A stretch of DNA of 64,000 nt. It comes from an uncultured Lachnospiraceae bacterium (GTDB taxonomy: Bacteria > Bacillota > Clostridia > Lachnospirales > Lachnospiraceae). The notes under the pieces were generated by a model. It worked only from the letters and a program-made list of their open reading frames with translations, had not been told where the DNA came from and made no database searches. The stretch covers positions 44,091 to 108,090 of the forward strand of contig CANRNJ010000011.1 in the NCBI GenBank assembly GCA_947631955.1, in the 5' to 3' direction. A program made the position numbers and the translations under genes. The stretch's first letter is position 1; each line of letters starts with the position of its first letter. Shown here in pieces: positions 18,096 through 26,692 of the stretch.

Positions 18096-18713
18096 GTGTT
18101 ATTTGTAGACGAAGCAAGGATCATTAAGGAATCATCACGGGGATATGATCTGATCTCCATCCGGGACGAAATGCTCTCCCACCGGGAGGTGGAACTGGCC
18201 GGGGAGGTAGACGCAGATTCCGTAAACGCCCTGATCCGGGAGCTGCGCTACCTGCAGCGGCAGGATCCGGAGGGTGAGATCACCATGTACATCAACAGTC
18301 CCGGAGGCGGAGTGGACAGCGGCATGGCCCTGTACGATGTGATGCAGGCCATCAGCTGCCCCGTCCGTACGGTCTGCGTGGGGCTGGCAGCCTCCATGGC
18401 CGCCCTGCTCTTTATTTCAGGCAGCAGGAGAGACATGCTGCCCCACAGCCGCCTGATGATCCACGATCCGCTGATCGTCCAGACCGGGGGCAGCGCCCTC
18501 AGGCTGAAGGCGGTCAGCGACGACCTGATGGAAACCAGGCAGATCACCGCAAGGGTGATCGCGGAGCACTCAGGCAGGAGCCTGGAGGAGATTCTGGAGA
18601 AGACCGCCACAGACAGTTTCTTCCGGGCAGAGGAGGCTGTGGCCTTCGGCCTGGCAGACAACATTATTACCAGCTTTGAAAAACAGAATGAAGGAGGAAT
18701 GGAAAATGTTTGA
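18096..18713 (+). CDS. ClpP-like serine peptidase in a mobile-type operon
   Basis: 205 residues, close to normal ClpP. The catalytic triad is complete: Ser100 in GLAASMAA, His123 in RLMIHDP and Asp173 in TATDSFF; the strand motif INSPGGGVDSG is present. There is no propeptide and no transmembrane segment, so it is a cytoplasmic tetradecameric-type peptidase. Normal ClpP needs ClpX, ClpC or ClpA to feed it; none is nearby. Instead its stop codon overlaps a VirD4/TraG-type ATPase gene by 8 bp. ATG 18094 is out of frame and hits a stop, so GTG 18096 with GGGAGG is the start. The gene is GC-richer than its surroundings, and sequence transfer is likely. It is not the housekeeping copy by context. 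Confidence 0.88.
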   Translation: MLFVDEARIIKESSRGYDLISIRDEMLSHREVELAGEVDADSVNALIRELRYLQRQDPEGEITMYINSPGGGVDSGMALYDVMQAISCPVRTVCVGLAASMAALLFISGSRRDMLPHSRLMIHDPLIVQTGGSALRLKAVSDDLMETRQITARVIAEHSGRSLEEILEKTATDSFFRAEEAVAFGLADNIITSFEKQNEGGMENV

Positions 18714-20016
18714 AAATGTGAGATCCAGCCGCATTCTGGCGAAAGGTGTTACCGCCAGCAACGACACCTGGGTTACGGGAATCAACAACAACGACCTGCT
18801 GATCGGGCCATCCGGCGGAGGCAAGACACGGGGTTATGTGATCCCCAACATCCTCCACGCCCAGGACAGCCTCATTGTCACGGATACGAAGGGAAATCTG
18901 TACCGGCTGTACGGAGATTATCTGAAAGGACTGGGTTATACGGTGATGCACCTGGACTTCACCGATACGGCGGACACTCCCTGGGGTTACAATCCCCTGG
19001 ACTATATCCGGGAATGGCGGGATCCGGAGGCGAACCGGGAGGGGGATCATTATAACGAACAGGACGTGAAAAAGGTGGCACGGGCCGTCTGCCCCTGCCA
19101 GAATCCCAAGGAACCCTATTGGGATCAGGCTGCGCAGATGTATCTGGAAGCCATCCTTCTCTTTGTCTTGAATGAACTTCCGGATGAGCAGCACGATCTG
19201 TGCGAAGCATACACCTTTCTGACGAAAATGGGTTCGGCTGATCTGGAGAACATGATCGAGGAATATCTGGCGGTTCATCCCCAGAGCGCCTTTGCGCGGA
19301 AGATGAAGATGATCAGCCAGAACCAGAGAGCAGACAAGATGGATGCCAGCATCAAGGGAGTCCTGGCACAGCATCTGGATGTGGTGTCATACCCCGGAAT
19401 GAGGCGGATGTTCCGTATGGAGCGGCAGACGGATCTGGGGGCCTTCCTTGAGGGAAAGACGGCACTGTTCCTTTCCGTCAGCGACTCCGACCGCAGCCAG
19501 GACGCCCTGGTAAATCTCTTTTACACCCAGGCGCTGCAGTACCTTATGACTGCGGCTGACCGGCAGCCGGACAGTCGTATGCCGGTCCCGGTGCGCTTCA
19601 TCCTGGATGATTTCAGCACCAACACCCTGATCCCGGACTTTGACAAGATCATCTCTGTCATCCGTTCCAGGGAGATCTATGTCAGCCTTGTTGTCCAGAG
19701 CTTTTCCCAGCTGGAAGGCCTCTACGGACAGGCCGGTGCCCAGACCATCGTCAACAACTGCGACACCTGCCTGTATCTGGGCGGAACGGATGTCCACACA
19801 GCCCGGTACTTTGCCGAAAAGCTGAACCGGCAGATCTCCACGGTGCTGGATCTTCCCCTGAACAGTATGTTTCTGTTCATTCGGGGCGAAAAACCCCGCC
19901 AGGTCCAGAAGTACGAACTGGATCAGGATAATACCTACCGCAGATTGATGAATTCCCATAAAAGGGAAACGGGACCCGCTGACGCGGGAGAAAGGAGTGA
20001 GAAATATGAGCGGTAA
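18706..20016 (+). CDS. VirD4/TraG-type ATPase lacking the membrane anchor
   Basis: 436 residues. Walker A is LLIGPSGGGKTRGYVIP (residues about 31-47), followed by the coupling-protein motif DSLIVTDTKGNLYRLYGDYL. Walker B is VRFILDDFST, and a TraG-like segment SREIYVSLVVQSFSQLEGLYG comes later. Conjugative coupling proteins normally begin with two transmembrane helices; here the Walker A lies almost at the N-terminus and there is none, so the hexameric motor would be soluble. ATG 18706 has AAGGAGG at 18691-18697; in-frame ATG 18676 lies within clpP and lacks one. The stop overlaps the next gene. No relaxase or mating-pair genes are found in the window. Confidence 0.85.
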   Translation: MFENVRSSRILAKGVTASNDTWVTGINNNDLLIGPSGGGKTRGYVIPNILHAQDSLIVTDTKGNLYRLYGDYLKGLGYTVMHLDFTDTADTPWGYNPLDYIREWRDPEANREGDHYNEQDVKKVARAVCPCQNPKEPYWDQAAQMYLEAILLFVLNELPDEQHDLCEAYTFLTKMGSADLENMIEEYLAVHPQSAFARKMKMISQNQRADKMDASIKGVLAQHLDVVSYPGMRRMFRMERQTDLGAFLEGKTALFLSVSDSDRSQDALVNLFYTQALQYLMTAADRQPDSRMPVPVRFILDDFSTNTLIPDFDKIISVIRSREIYVSLVVQSFSQLEGLYGQAGAQTIVNNCDTCLYLGGTDVHTARYFAEKLNRQISTVLDLPLNSMFLFIRGEKPRQVQKYELDQDNTYRRLMNSHKRETGPADAGERSEKYER

Positions 20017-21124
20017 TGAAAGAGTACGTCTGACACTGGAGGAACGCCTGGCACTGGCTGCGCAGTCCAAAGCGGCCACACCAGAGGCCGCCGCTGCGTT
20101 GGTGCGGAGGTTCCATGAGCTCCCCGCAGGCCGCATCTTCTGCGGAACGTCCGATGTAGATGCCATGAATGAATTGACCGGCGAGTTTTGGGACGATCCT
20201 GGGGTGGATGTGGACAGTTACCGGGGGTTCTGCCCTTCGTTCCTGATGGCGGTGGAGCATGACAATGATTCCGTCTGGGCATCCTGGCGTCCGGAGGACT
20301 TTGATCCTGACCGGCCTCTGCTGGGCGTCCGGGTCAACAATGCTCTGGTCCTTCTGGGGGAAATGCTGCTGGATCATGCCATGGGCCGCCAAAGTCATAA
20401 GGAGATCTACCACTCTCTTCGTATGACGCTGCGGCAGTATCTGGATGCCTTGACGGGACCGGATTTTTTGAGGAACGGATCTGAGGCGGAGCGGTTCACG
20501 GCCTGGCGGGAAAAGATCCTGGAGAAAATGGACGGCGATCAGCCTCTGGCGGAAGCGTTGGCAGGCATTTTGCGGCGGTATATGAGCGCCTGGGAGCCAT
20601 TTGGCCGTATGGATCATATCCTGCACTGTCTGGGCGGCTTGGCCCTGCATCTGGAAAAGGAAGGGACGGGGTACGATGTCAGCCGCTGCCCGGACGGGGA
20701 TGCTTCCCTGGTGCTGACGACTTCCCGGACAGAGAAAGCGGAAGCAGCCCGGCGCTTCCGGAAAGTTCTCCGCAGGTTCGGCATCGGGAAGGACCGGCAG
20801 GAGCTGCCTCAAGCTGACCGGGAATGTCAGGATACACGGAAGTATTTTCTGGATCTGGCTCTGGGATACGCTCAGGATCTGCCGGATCCGGGCAGCGAGA
20901 TGGAAGCGAAAACCCTGCGCAGCCAGATATTCCTTCCGTATTGGAGCCGCGATCTCGATGCATTGTGGGAGCTGTTGGAAAACCCGCCTTTTCCGGAGTC
21001 TGTGCCTTTCCTGAAGGAATGTCCGGACCGGGAACGGCTGGCTGAAGCTATAAGGGAGATCAATGCGGCGGTGATGAATCTGTATATGCTGTGGGTGGAA
21101 CCTTATCTGTGGATTGGAAAATAA
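20006..21124 (+). CDS. Unknown protein cotranscribed with ClpP-like peptidase and VirD4-like ATPase
   Basis: 372 residues, no family recognised. It has no signal peptide and no convincing membrane segment, is acidic and Trp/Leu-rich, and looks largely helical. Recognisable stretches are NELTGEFWDDPGVDVDSYRG near the N-terminus and a C-terminal NAAVMNLYMLWVEPYLW. ATG 20006 follows AAGGAG at 19992-19997 and lies inside the end of the ATPase gene, so translation is coupled. High GC and codon choice match the two upstream genes, which suggests the three moved together. It could be an adaptor or effector for the ATPase-peptidase pair (inference only). Confidence 0.7.
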   Translation: MSGNERVRLTLEERLALAAQSKAATPEAAAALVRRFHELPAGRIFCGTSDVDAMNELTGEFWDDPGVDVDSYRGFCPSFLMAVEHDNDSVWASWRPEDFDPDRPLLGVRVNNALVLLGEMLLDHAMGRQSHKEIYHSLRMTLRQYLDALTGPDFLRNGSEAERFTAWREKILEKMDGDQPLAEALAGILRRYMSAWEPFGRMDHILHCLGGLALHLEKEGTGYDVSRCPDGDASLVLTTSRTEKAEAARRFRKVLRRFGIGKDRQELPQADRECQDTRKYFLDLALGYAQDLPDPGSEMEAKTLRSQIFLPYWSRDLDALWELLENPPFPESVPFLKECPDRERLAEAIREINAAVMNLYMLWVEPYLWIGK

Positions 21125-21546
21125 AACGGCCGCTCTGCTGTTTGTGGGCGATGAGAGAAATGTGACACCACAGGGAAAAGCGGTATATATGGAAGAATGT
21201 AAAAAAGCACGCAGCCGTTTCTCCTTCACGGAGAAACGGCGGAAAGGAAAGCGGAGATTGCAGGAAGGATGACAAAATCCCATAATGCGGAAAAGGCAAA
21301 GAAACCTCTTGGTATGGGTGTAGATGATTCATCTATTCTGCAACAGCTTCTCTTCCTATATATGTGAAGTGAATGGAGAAAGTTAATTCTATCTCTGGTT
21401 TGATTTTGCTGAACTTAGATAATTAAAAGTTTACTGATGAGATTTTGAAGATTAAAGTTTGAAAATAGAGTAAAGTATGCTATGATTATTATTAGTTTTT
21501 GTGTTCATTTTTGATGTTTTAAATATGAAGGCATGAGGAATTGAGG
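21125..21546 (+). other. Spacer between the ClpP/VirD4 operon and BREX
   Basis: About 420 bp. A perfect 11-bp hairpin (21214-21224 with 21230-21240) is flanked on its left by AAAAAA, so it would act as a terminator for minus-strand transcription. Base composition changes sharply near 21300 from GC-rich to AT-rich, marking a junction between two imported modules. The AT-rich half holds the promoter at 21459-21486. No gene is seen. Confidence 0.5.
21459..21486 (+). promoter_or_regulatory. Promoter of the BREX regulator/operon
   Basis: TTGAAA (21459-21464), 16-bp spacer, TATGAT (21481-21486). The upstream sequence repeats TTTGAA twice, a possible regulator site. The xre start is 61 bp downstream. 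Confidence 0.55.
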
Positions 21547-21777
21547 ATGAACGTAAGTTATAAGAAACTTTGGAAACTGTTAATAGATAAGGATATGATG
21601 AAAAAAGATCTTCAGAAAGAAGCAGGTATCAGTTGGGCAACGCTGACAAAAATGTCTAGGAGTGAGACAGTAAGTACGGAAGTGCTGATGAAGGTCTGTA
21701 AAGTACTCCACTGTGATGTCGGTGACATTGTGGAGTTTATTGATGACGGCAGCGAAGACACCGAAAAAGAAAAATAA
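21547..21777 (+). CDS. XRE-family HTH regulator of the BREX operon
   Basis: 76 residues forming a single Cro/C1-type helix-turn-helix: KLWKLLIDKDMMKKDLQKEA, GISWATLTKMSRSETVS and a C-terminal helix pair ending in an acidic tail. It matches the small XRE regulators that often precede defence operons. ATG 21547 is preferred to TTG 21541. The gene is 81 bp before brxA, on the same strand, and probably autoregulates the operon; that is inference from position. Confidence 0.85.
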   Translation: MNVSYKKLWKLLIDKDMMKKDLQKEAGISWATLTKMSRSETVSTEVLMKVCKVLHCDVGDIVEFIDDGSEDTEKEK

Positions 21778-21858
21778 TTTGAGAATCCGGGTATAAGTCC
21801 ATATTATGAAACAGCTTATTTGGTAGTGTGATAAGTGCCCGAAGCAGAAGGATATAGG

Positions 21859-22476
21859 ATGGCAAAGATAAACGAAAGCCCATACAAGGGATCCGCTCAG
21901 ATTACGAGGGAGCAGTTCCTATTTTATGAGATGAGAACGACGGCGAAGCTCATGTGTGAAGGGCTTAATGACGATGAAATAATAGATCGGATCGTGGATG
22001 AAAATCTGTTCCAGTATCCGACGGAGAAGTCTATCCGTCAGATGGCGAAGGCCTGTGTCAGCAGACTTAAGGGCATGGGTGATGAGGTGCTGATTGAGGC
22101 AGTAGCTTTGCAGTCCTCAGAAACAGCGAAGCAGATCTGTATGTACGCAATGATGAAACGGTACAGGTTGGTATGGGATTTTATGATTACGGTGATCGGA
22201 GAGAAATACCGGATGCAAAACTTCTCCTTCAGCCAAATGGATGTGAATGTTTTCTTCATGCAGATGCAGGAACAGGATGACTATGTGGCTGGTTGGAGTG
22301 AAACCACGCTGAAGAAGATCCGCCAGATCCTGATCCGCGTACTGGCAGAGAATGAGTATCTGGACAATATCGAGTCGGATCATATCAATCCGGTATGGCT
22401 GAATCCTGTACTGGAAAATGCAATCAGAAGCAACAATGATAACCGGGCGCTCACGGCGTTTAACTGCTTCTCATAG
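21859..22476 (+). CDS. brxA: BREX protein BrxA (DUF1819)
   Basis: 205 residues. The N-terminal pattern (REQFLFYEMRTTAKLMCEGL, DDEIIDRIVDENLFQYPTEK) and the overall length fit BrxA, the DUF1819 protein of BREX, a small DNA-binding protein with a fold like the anti-sigma-type NusB helices. It is first in the conserved order brxA-brxB-brxC-pglX-pglZ-brxL. ATG 21859 has AAGGA upstream; the GTG at 21835 is less likely. brxB follows after 8 bp. Confidence 0.9.
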   Translation: MAKINESPYKGSAQITREQFLFYEMRTTAKLMCEGLNDDEIIDRIVDENLFQYPTEKSIRQMAKACVSRLKGMGDEVLIEAVALQSSETAKQICMYAMMKRYRLVWDFMITVIGEKYRMQNFSFSQMDVNVFFMQMQEQDDYVAGWSETTLKKIRQILIRVLAENEYLDNIESDHINPVWLNPVLENAIRSNNDNRALTAFNCFS

Positions 22477-22484
22477 GAGGAACC

Positions 22485-23075
22485 ATGAGCGAGATAAACA
22501 AAAGGCTGGACAGTCTTAAATTAGAAATACAAAAAGCTGAGTTTCTGGAAGGTAAAGGCCTAAGCAATGAGGTCAATATCCGTATTTTCTGCTATGACGC
22601 GAAGGATGAGATGATCGTGCGGCATTTTACAGAGCAGCTGATTGTAGATCAGTCCCTCGATTGTCATCTGATAGAGCGGAACCTTTATCAAGTGTTTCTA
22701 GCTATCTGCGATGATAAACGTATCACAGATAAGGCGGCGCAGATGGAAGAAAAGAAGGGGAAAGAGTTTCTGCTCAATAATCTGCGGAAATTCGCTAACA
22801 ATAAGAGCTTTGTGGAAAAGATGCAGTATGAACCGCATGAGCCAGGGGACGTATTGCTCTTGACCGGCGTGGGAGAGGTTTTCCCGTTCATGAGGATCCA
22901 TTCCCTTCTGGAAGCTTTGCAGCCGGAGTTTTCGGACATTCCGATTCTGGTGATGTATCCGGGCAAATATGATGGAAGATTTGTACGGCTGTTCGATAAG
23001 CTGGAGCCGAATCCCTATTACCGTGCATTCAATATGATCGGAGCTGAGGACAGTTCCAATAATCATGTATTGTAG
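22485..23075 (+). CDS. brxB: BREX protein BrxB (DUF1788)
   Basis: 196 residues, typical for DUF1788. It carries the motif IRIFCYDAKDEMIVRHF and the conserved GDVLLLTGVGEVFPFMRIHS, LLEALQ and PILVMYPGKYDG. BrxB is an essential BREX component of unknown biochemical function. AGGAGG precedes ATG 22485, and the gap to brxC is 13 bp. The central part is richer in Lys and AT than brxA. Confidence 0.92.
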   Translation: MSEINKRLDSLKLEIQKAEFLEGKGLSNEVNIRIFCYDAKDEMIVRHFTEQLIVDQSLDCHLIERNLYQVFLAICDDKRITDKAAQMEEKKGKEFLLNNLRKFANNKSFVEKMQYEPHEPGDVLLLTGVGEVFPFMRIHSLLEALQPEFSDIPILVMYPGKYDGRFVRLFDKLEPNPYYRAFNMIGAEDSSNNHVL

Positions 23076-23088
23076 GAGGCAGTGACAA

Positions 23089-26000
23089 ATGAGAATACAA
23101 CAGATGTTTCAGGACGACATTGACCGTAAGATCAATGGCGTTGTTAAAGTAGATCAGGATGCCGCCGATGTTTTGAAACAGGAAGTTCAGGAATATGTCA
23201 TCACACGGGATATCCGCAAGCATATGATTACCTTCTTCAATAATTATGCAGAATCATTCCAGGAGCCGACAGCGGATGTAGGCGTATGGATCTCCGGATT
23301 CTTTGGAAGCGGTAAATCTCACTTCCTGAAGATGTTGTCCTATCTCTTGGAAAACAGGGAAATAGATGGGAGGACAGTAGAGGATTATTTCCGAGAGAAG
23401 TTTGACGATGAAGCAACTTTCATGCCGATTGCAAGCGCAATCAGGGGAGAGACGGATACGATCCTTTTCAATATTGATATCGAAGGCTCTATTAATAAGG
23501 ATAAGACAGCTGTTCTGCGTGTGTTTGCAAAGATGTTCTATAACTATCTGGGTTTCTACGGCGAAAACCTGAAGTGTGCGAAGCTGGAGCAGTTTATTGA
23601 CAAACAGGGAAAGACGGAAGAATTCCGCAGAGTTTTTGAAGAAAAGAATGGAACGCCCTGGGTGGAGTCCCGTGATGCGTTCGCTTTTTTTGAGGACGAT
23701 GTGGTAGATACTTTGATGGAAGTGTTGGGAATGAGTGGAACTGCCGCACATAACTGGTTTGACGGCACGGAAACCATTGAAACTTCTATTGCGCAGCTTG
23801 TTTCTGAAATGAAAGAATATGTGGACAGCAAGCCGAAAGATTTCAGGCTGTTGTTTATGATCGATGAGGTCGGTCAGTATGTGGGTGACAGCATTGATCT
23901 TCTGATGAATTTACAGTCGTTGGTAGAGAAGATCGGCAGTGAGTGTAATGGTAAGATCTGGGTGGTCTGCACCGGACAGGAAGCGATTGATGAGATCATC
24001 AAGACCAGACAGGATCAGTTCTCGCGTATTCAGGCGAGATTTAGGACCAGGCTCTCACTGACATCTTCATCTGCGGATGAGGTGATTCAGAAGCGTATCC
24101 TTCAGAAGAAGGAAGAAGTCACACCACAGTTGGAGCAGATATATAACGAGAATGACTCCGTGCTGAGAAATTTGTTCAGTTTCACGGATGCCGTTCTGGA
24201 TATCAAGGGATATAGCGGTCCGGGAGAGTTTGCAAGGAACTTCCCGTTCGTACCGTATCAGTTCATCATCATGCAGAAAGTTTTCTCTGAGATCCGCAAG
24301 CACGGCAATTCGGGGAAGCATCTGTCCGGCGGTGAGCGTTCCATGCTGTCCGGATTTCAGGAAGCAGCACAGAAGATTGAGGATAAGGATGAATATGCAC
24401 TGGCGCCGTTCTATCTCTTCTATGACACAGTTCACACATTCCTTGACAGCGCTATCCGCCGGGTGATTGAGCGCTGCCAGAAGGCGGCTGATACGAATGC
24501 CGGCATTGAACAGCAGGATGTGTCCGTACTGAAGCTTCTGTATCTGGTTCGTTACATTGATGATATCAAAGCGAATCTGGATAATATCGTCATCCTGATG
24601 GCAGATGATATCCGCATGGATAAGATCATTATGCGTGAACAGATGAGAGGATCCCTGGATCGTCTGATGAGCCAGAACTATATCGGGCGCACGGGTGATA
24701 CCTACAATTTCCTGACGGATGAAGAACAGGATATCCAGAGAGAGATCAAGAATACGCCGGTGGACACGGCGGCAATCGTGGAACGTATTGCACATATGGT
24801 CTTTGGTGACATCTATACAACAAAGAAATTCCGTTATGGCAGATATGATTTCGCTTTTGATCAGATGGTAGATAATACTACGGTCGGCGCTGTGACAGGA
24901 GGCATGAGACTAAAGATCTTGACTGTAGCAACGGATTCGGTGGAAAAGGCTGAACTTCGCCTGATGACGGAATCCGCTGGTCAGTCTATCGTGGTTTTAG
25001 CGGATACGCCGTACTATGAATCCTTGGAAAATGCGATGAAGATTCGCAAATATGTGAAGCAGAGAAATGTGGCTCAACTCCCGAAGAGCGTTCAGGATAT
25101 CATTTCCAATTACCAGAGTGAGGCGGATAAATACGAACAGTCCGCGCAGGCAGAGTTGGCGGATGCTATTGCAGCAGCTCAATTCTATGTGGACGGAGAA
25201 AAGATCGAGGTAAAATCCGGAGCGGTTTCCTCTAAGGAAGAGGATCCGGTCAAGAGGGACTATGAGATCAAGAAAGGCAAGGCGAGGAATGTCATTGATC
25301 AGTCGCTGGAATATCTGGTGTCCCATGTGTACAGCGATCTGGAATTGATTAAAGAAAATGCGGAATCGGATGCGGATATCATTGCGCTTCTGACCGGCGC
25401 CGTGAATATGATTCCGGGAACGGAGCCGGACAGAGATGCTGCCGCAAAGGTGGAAGAATATCTGGAAATGCAGGATAAGAAGCATCTGCCGACTTCTATG
25501 GCGGATGTACAGAGCAGATACCAGGCGATTCCTTATGGGTGGCGTGAGATTGATATCGCAGCGGTCGTAGCACTCCTTATCATCGGTCAGAAGGTGACGA
25601 TCAAATATGCCGGTTCCACGGTACAGCCGAATGATCCGAAGCTTCCGGATATGCTCAGGAAAAAGAGTGAGATCGGGAAGACACAGATCTCAAAAAGACA
25701 GGTGATTTCTGCCACAAGGATGAAGGCTGTTAAGGATCTGCTCCGTGATTATTTCAATCTGATGGACATGCCGGCGGATGAAGACGGTCTGATCCAGTTT
25801 ATTATCGAAAAATTTGAAGGCTTGCAGAAGCACTATGAAGATTTGCTGGCAAAATACGAGGGGCACAAGTATCCGGACAGGAATGTGGTCAGCAATGCCG
25901 TATCTATCGTGAAGGATGTGCTGTCGCAACAGAAGGATAATATGGCTTTGATCGAGCGTGTCTTGCAGAGGGAAGATAACCTGTATGATACTCAGGAAGC

Positions 26001-26679
26001 TATGCAGAATGTAGAAGCCTTCTTTAAGACACAAGTCTCTGTATTTGATGCGGCGGTAAAGTTTGATCAGGATCTGCGTAATGATCTGGACTATATCAAG
26101 AGGGAGGAAGAGACAAATCAGGCACTGAATACGATCCGCTTGATCATCATGGTCCCGGCAAACGGAAAATATGATTACAAGAGGATTCCGGAGTTGAATA
26201 GCCTGATGGCAAAGGTGAAGGCATCCCATGATATCATGCTGGAAGCCAAGAGAACGGAACTTCTGGAAGTAGTCCGCCAGTGTATGGCGGAGATTCACCA
26301 AGCAGCAGACGGTGGCAATCCGACAGCTAAGGCAATCAGTGACAAGGCTGATACCTATTACACACAACAGAAAGAAAAGATTGCAGAGACGACAAGTCTG
26401 GCGCTGATGGAAGGCTTCCCGATTCCGATGTGGAACTACAGGGACGATGCAGTTTCCAAGATAGACTTTACAAAGCAGCTTCCGAAGCCGGAGGCTCCAG
26501 TGAAACCTGTTGATCCAGATAAGCTGGTGGTTAAAAAGACATACAAGCCAATCTTCCGCCAGTCGCTTTTGAAGGCGGCAAGGCTGGAAAGTGATGCTGA
26601 GATCGATGCGTATGTGGACAGGTTGAGGGATCAGCTAAAGACACTGCTGAAAGGCTCAGACGGTATCGATCTTAAGTAA
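23089..26679 (+). CDS. brxC: BREX protein BrxC, P-loop ATPase (DUF499-like/PglY group)
   Basis: 1196 residues, the usual size of BrxC. Walker A is VWISGFFGSGKSHFLKML near residue 68, and the Walker B-like strand is RLLFMIDEVGQYVG near 260. The rest is a long helical protein with the conserved GYSGPGEFARNFPFVPYQF. BrxC is required for both methylation and exclusion in BREX and is thought to be an ATPase that couples recognition to the effector. It follows brxB by 13 bp and precedes pglX by 13 bp, in one operon. The frame is intact. Confidence 0.95.
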   Translation: MRIQQMFQDDIDRKINGVVKVDQDAADVLKQEVQEYVITRDIRKHMITFFNNYAESFQEPTADVGVWISGFFGSGKSHFLKMLSYLLENREIDGRTVEDYFREKFDDEATFMPIASAIRGETDTILFNIDIEGSINKDKTAVLRVFAKMFYNYLGFYGENLKCAKLEQFIDKQGKTEEFRRVFEEKNGTPWVESRDAFAFFEDDVVDTLMEVLGMSGTAAHNWFDGTETIETSIAQLVSEMKEYVDSKPKDFRLLFMIDEVGQYVGDSIDLLMNLQSLVEKIGSECNGKIWVVCTGQEAIDEIIKTRQDQFSRIQARFRTRLSLTSSSADEVIQKRILQKKEEVTPQLEQIYNENDSVLRNLFSFTDAVLDIKGYSGPGEFARNFPFVPYQFIIMQKVFSEIRKHGNSGKHLSGGERSMLSGFQEAAQKIEDKDEYALAPFYLFYDTVHTFLDSAIRRVIERCQKAADTNAGIEQQDVSVLKLLYLVRYIDDIKANLDNIVILMADDIRMDKIIMREQMRGSLDRLMSQNYIGRTGDTYNFLTDEEQDIQREIKNTPVDTAAIVERIAHMVFGDIYTTKKFRYGRYDFAFDQMVDNTTVGAVTGGMRLKILTVATDSVEKAELRLMTESAGQSIVVLADTPYYESLENAMKIRKYVKQRNVAQLPKSVQDIISNYQSEADKYEQSAQAELADAIAAAQFYVDGEKIEVKSGAVSSKEEDPVKRDYEIKKGKARNVIDQSLEYLVSHVYSDLELIKENAESDADIIALLTGAVNMIPGTEPDRDAAAKVEEYLEMQDKKHLPTSMADVQSRYQAIPYGWREIDIAAVVALLIIGQKVTIKYAGSTVQPNDPKLPDMLRKKSEIGKTQISKRQVISATRMKAVKDLLRDYFNLMDMPADEDGLIQFIIEKFEGLQKHYEDLLAKYEGHKYPDRNVVSNAVSIVKDVLSQQKDNMALIERVLQREDNLYDTQEAMQNVEAFFKTQVSVFDAAVKFDQDLRNDLDYIKREEETNQALNTIRLIIMVPANGKYDYKRIPELNSLMAKVKASHDIMLEAKRTELLEVVRQCMAEIHQAADGGNPTAKAISDKADTYYTQQKEKIAETTSLALMEGFPIPMWNYRDDAVSKIDFTKQLPKPEAPVKPVDPDKLVVKKTYKPIFRQSLLKAARLESDAEIDAYVDRLRDQLKTLLKGSDGIDLK

Positions 26680-26692
26680 AGGAGAGCTGTTC

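Noticed and set aside
21214..21240. Terminator for the ClpP/VirD4 operon
   Set aside because: The hairpin is perfect but has no T-tract on the plus strand; it fits minus-strand termination better.
19877..21283. Long minus-strand open frame (468 codons) opposite the VirD4-like and unknown genes
   Set aside because: It is antisense to two well-supported coupled genes in GC-rich DNA, has no ribosome site, and its sequence is Arg/Pro/His-rich like a shadow frame.
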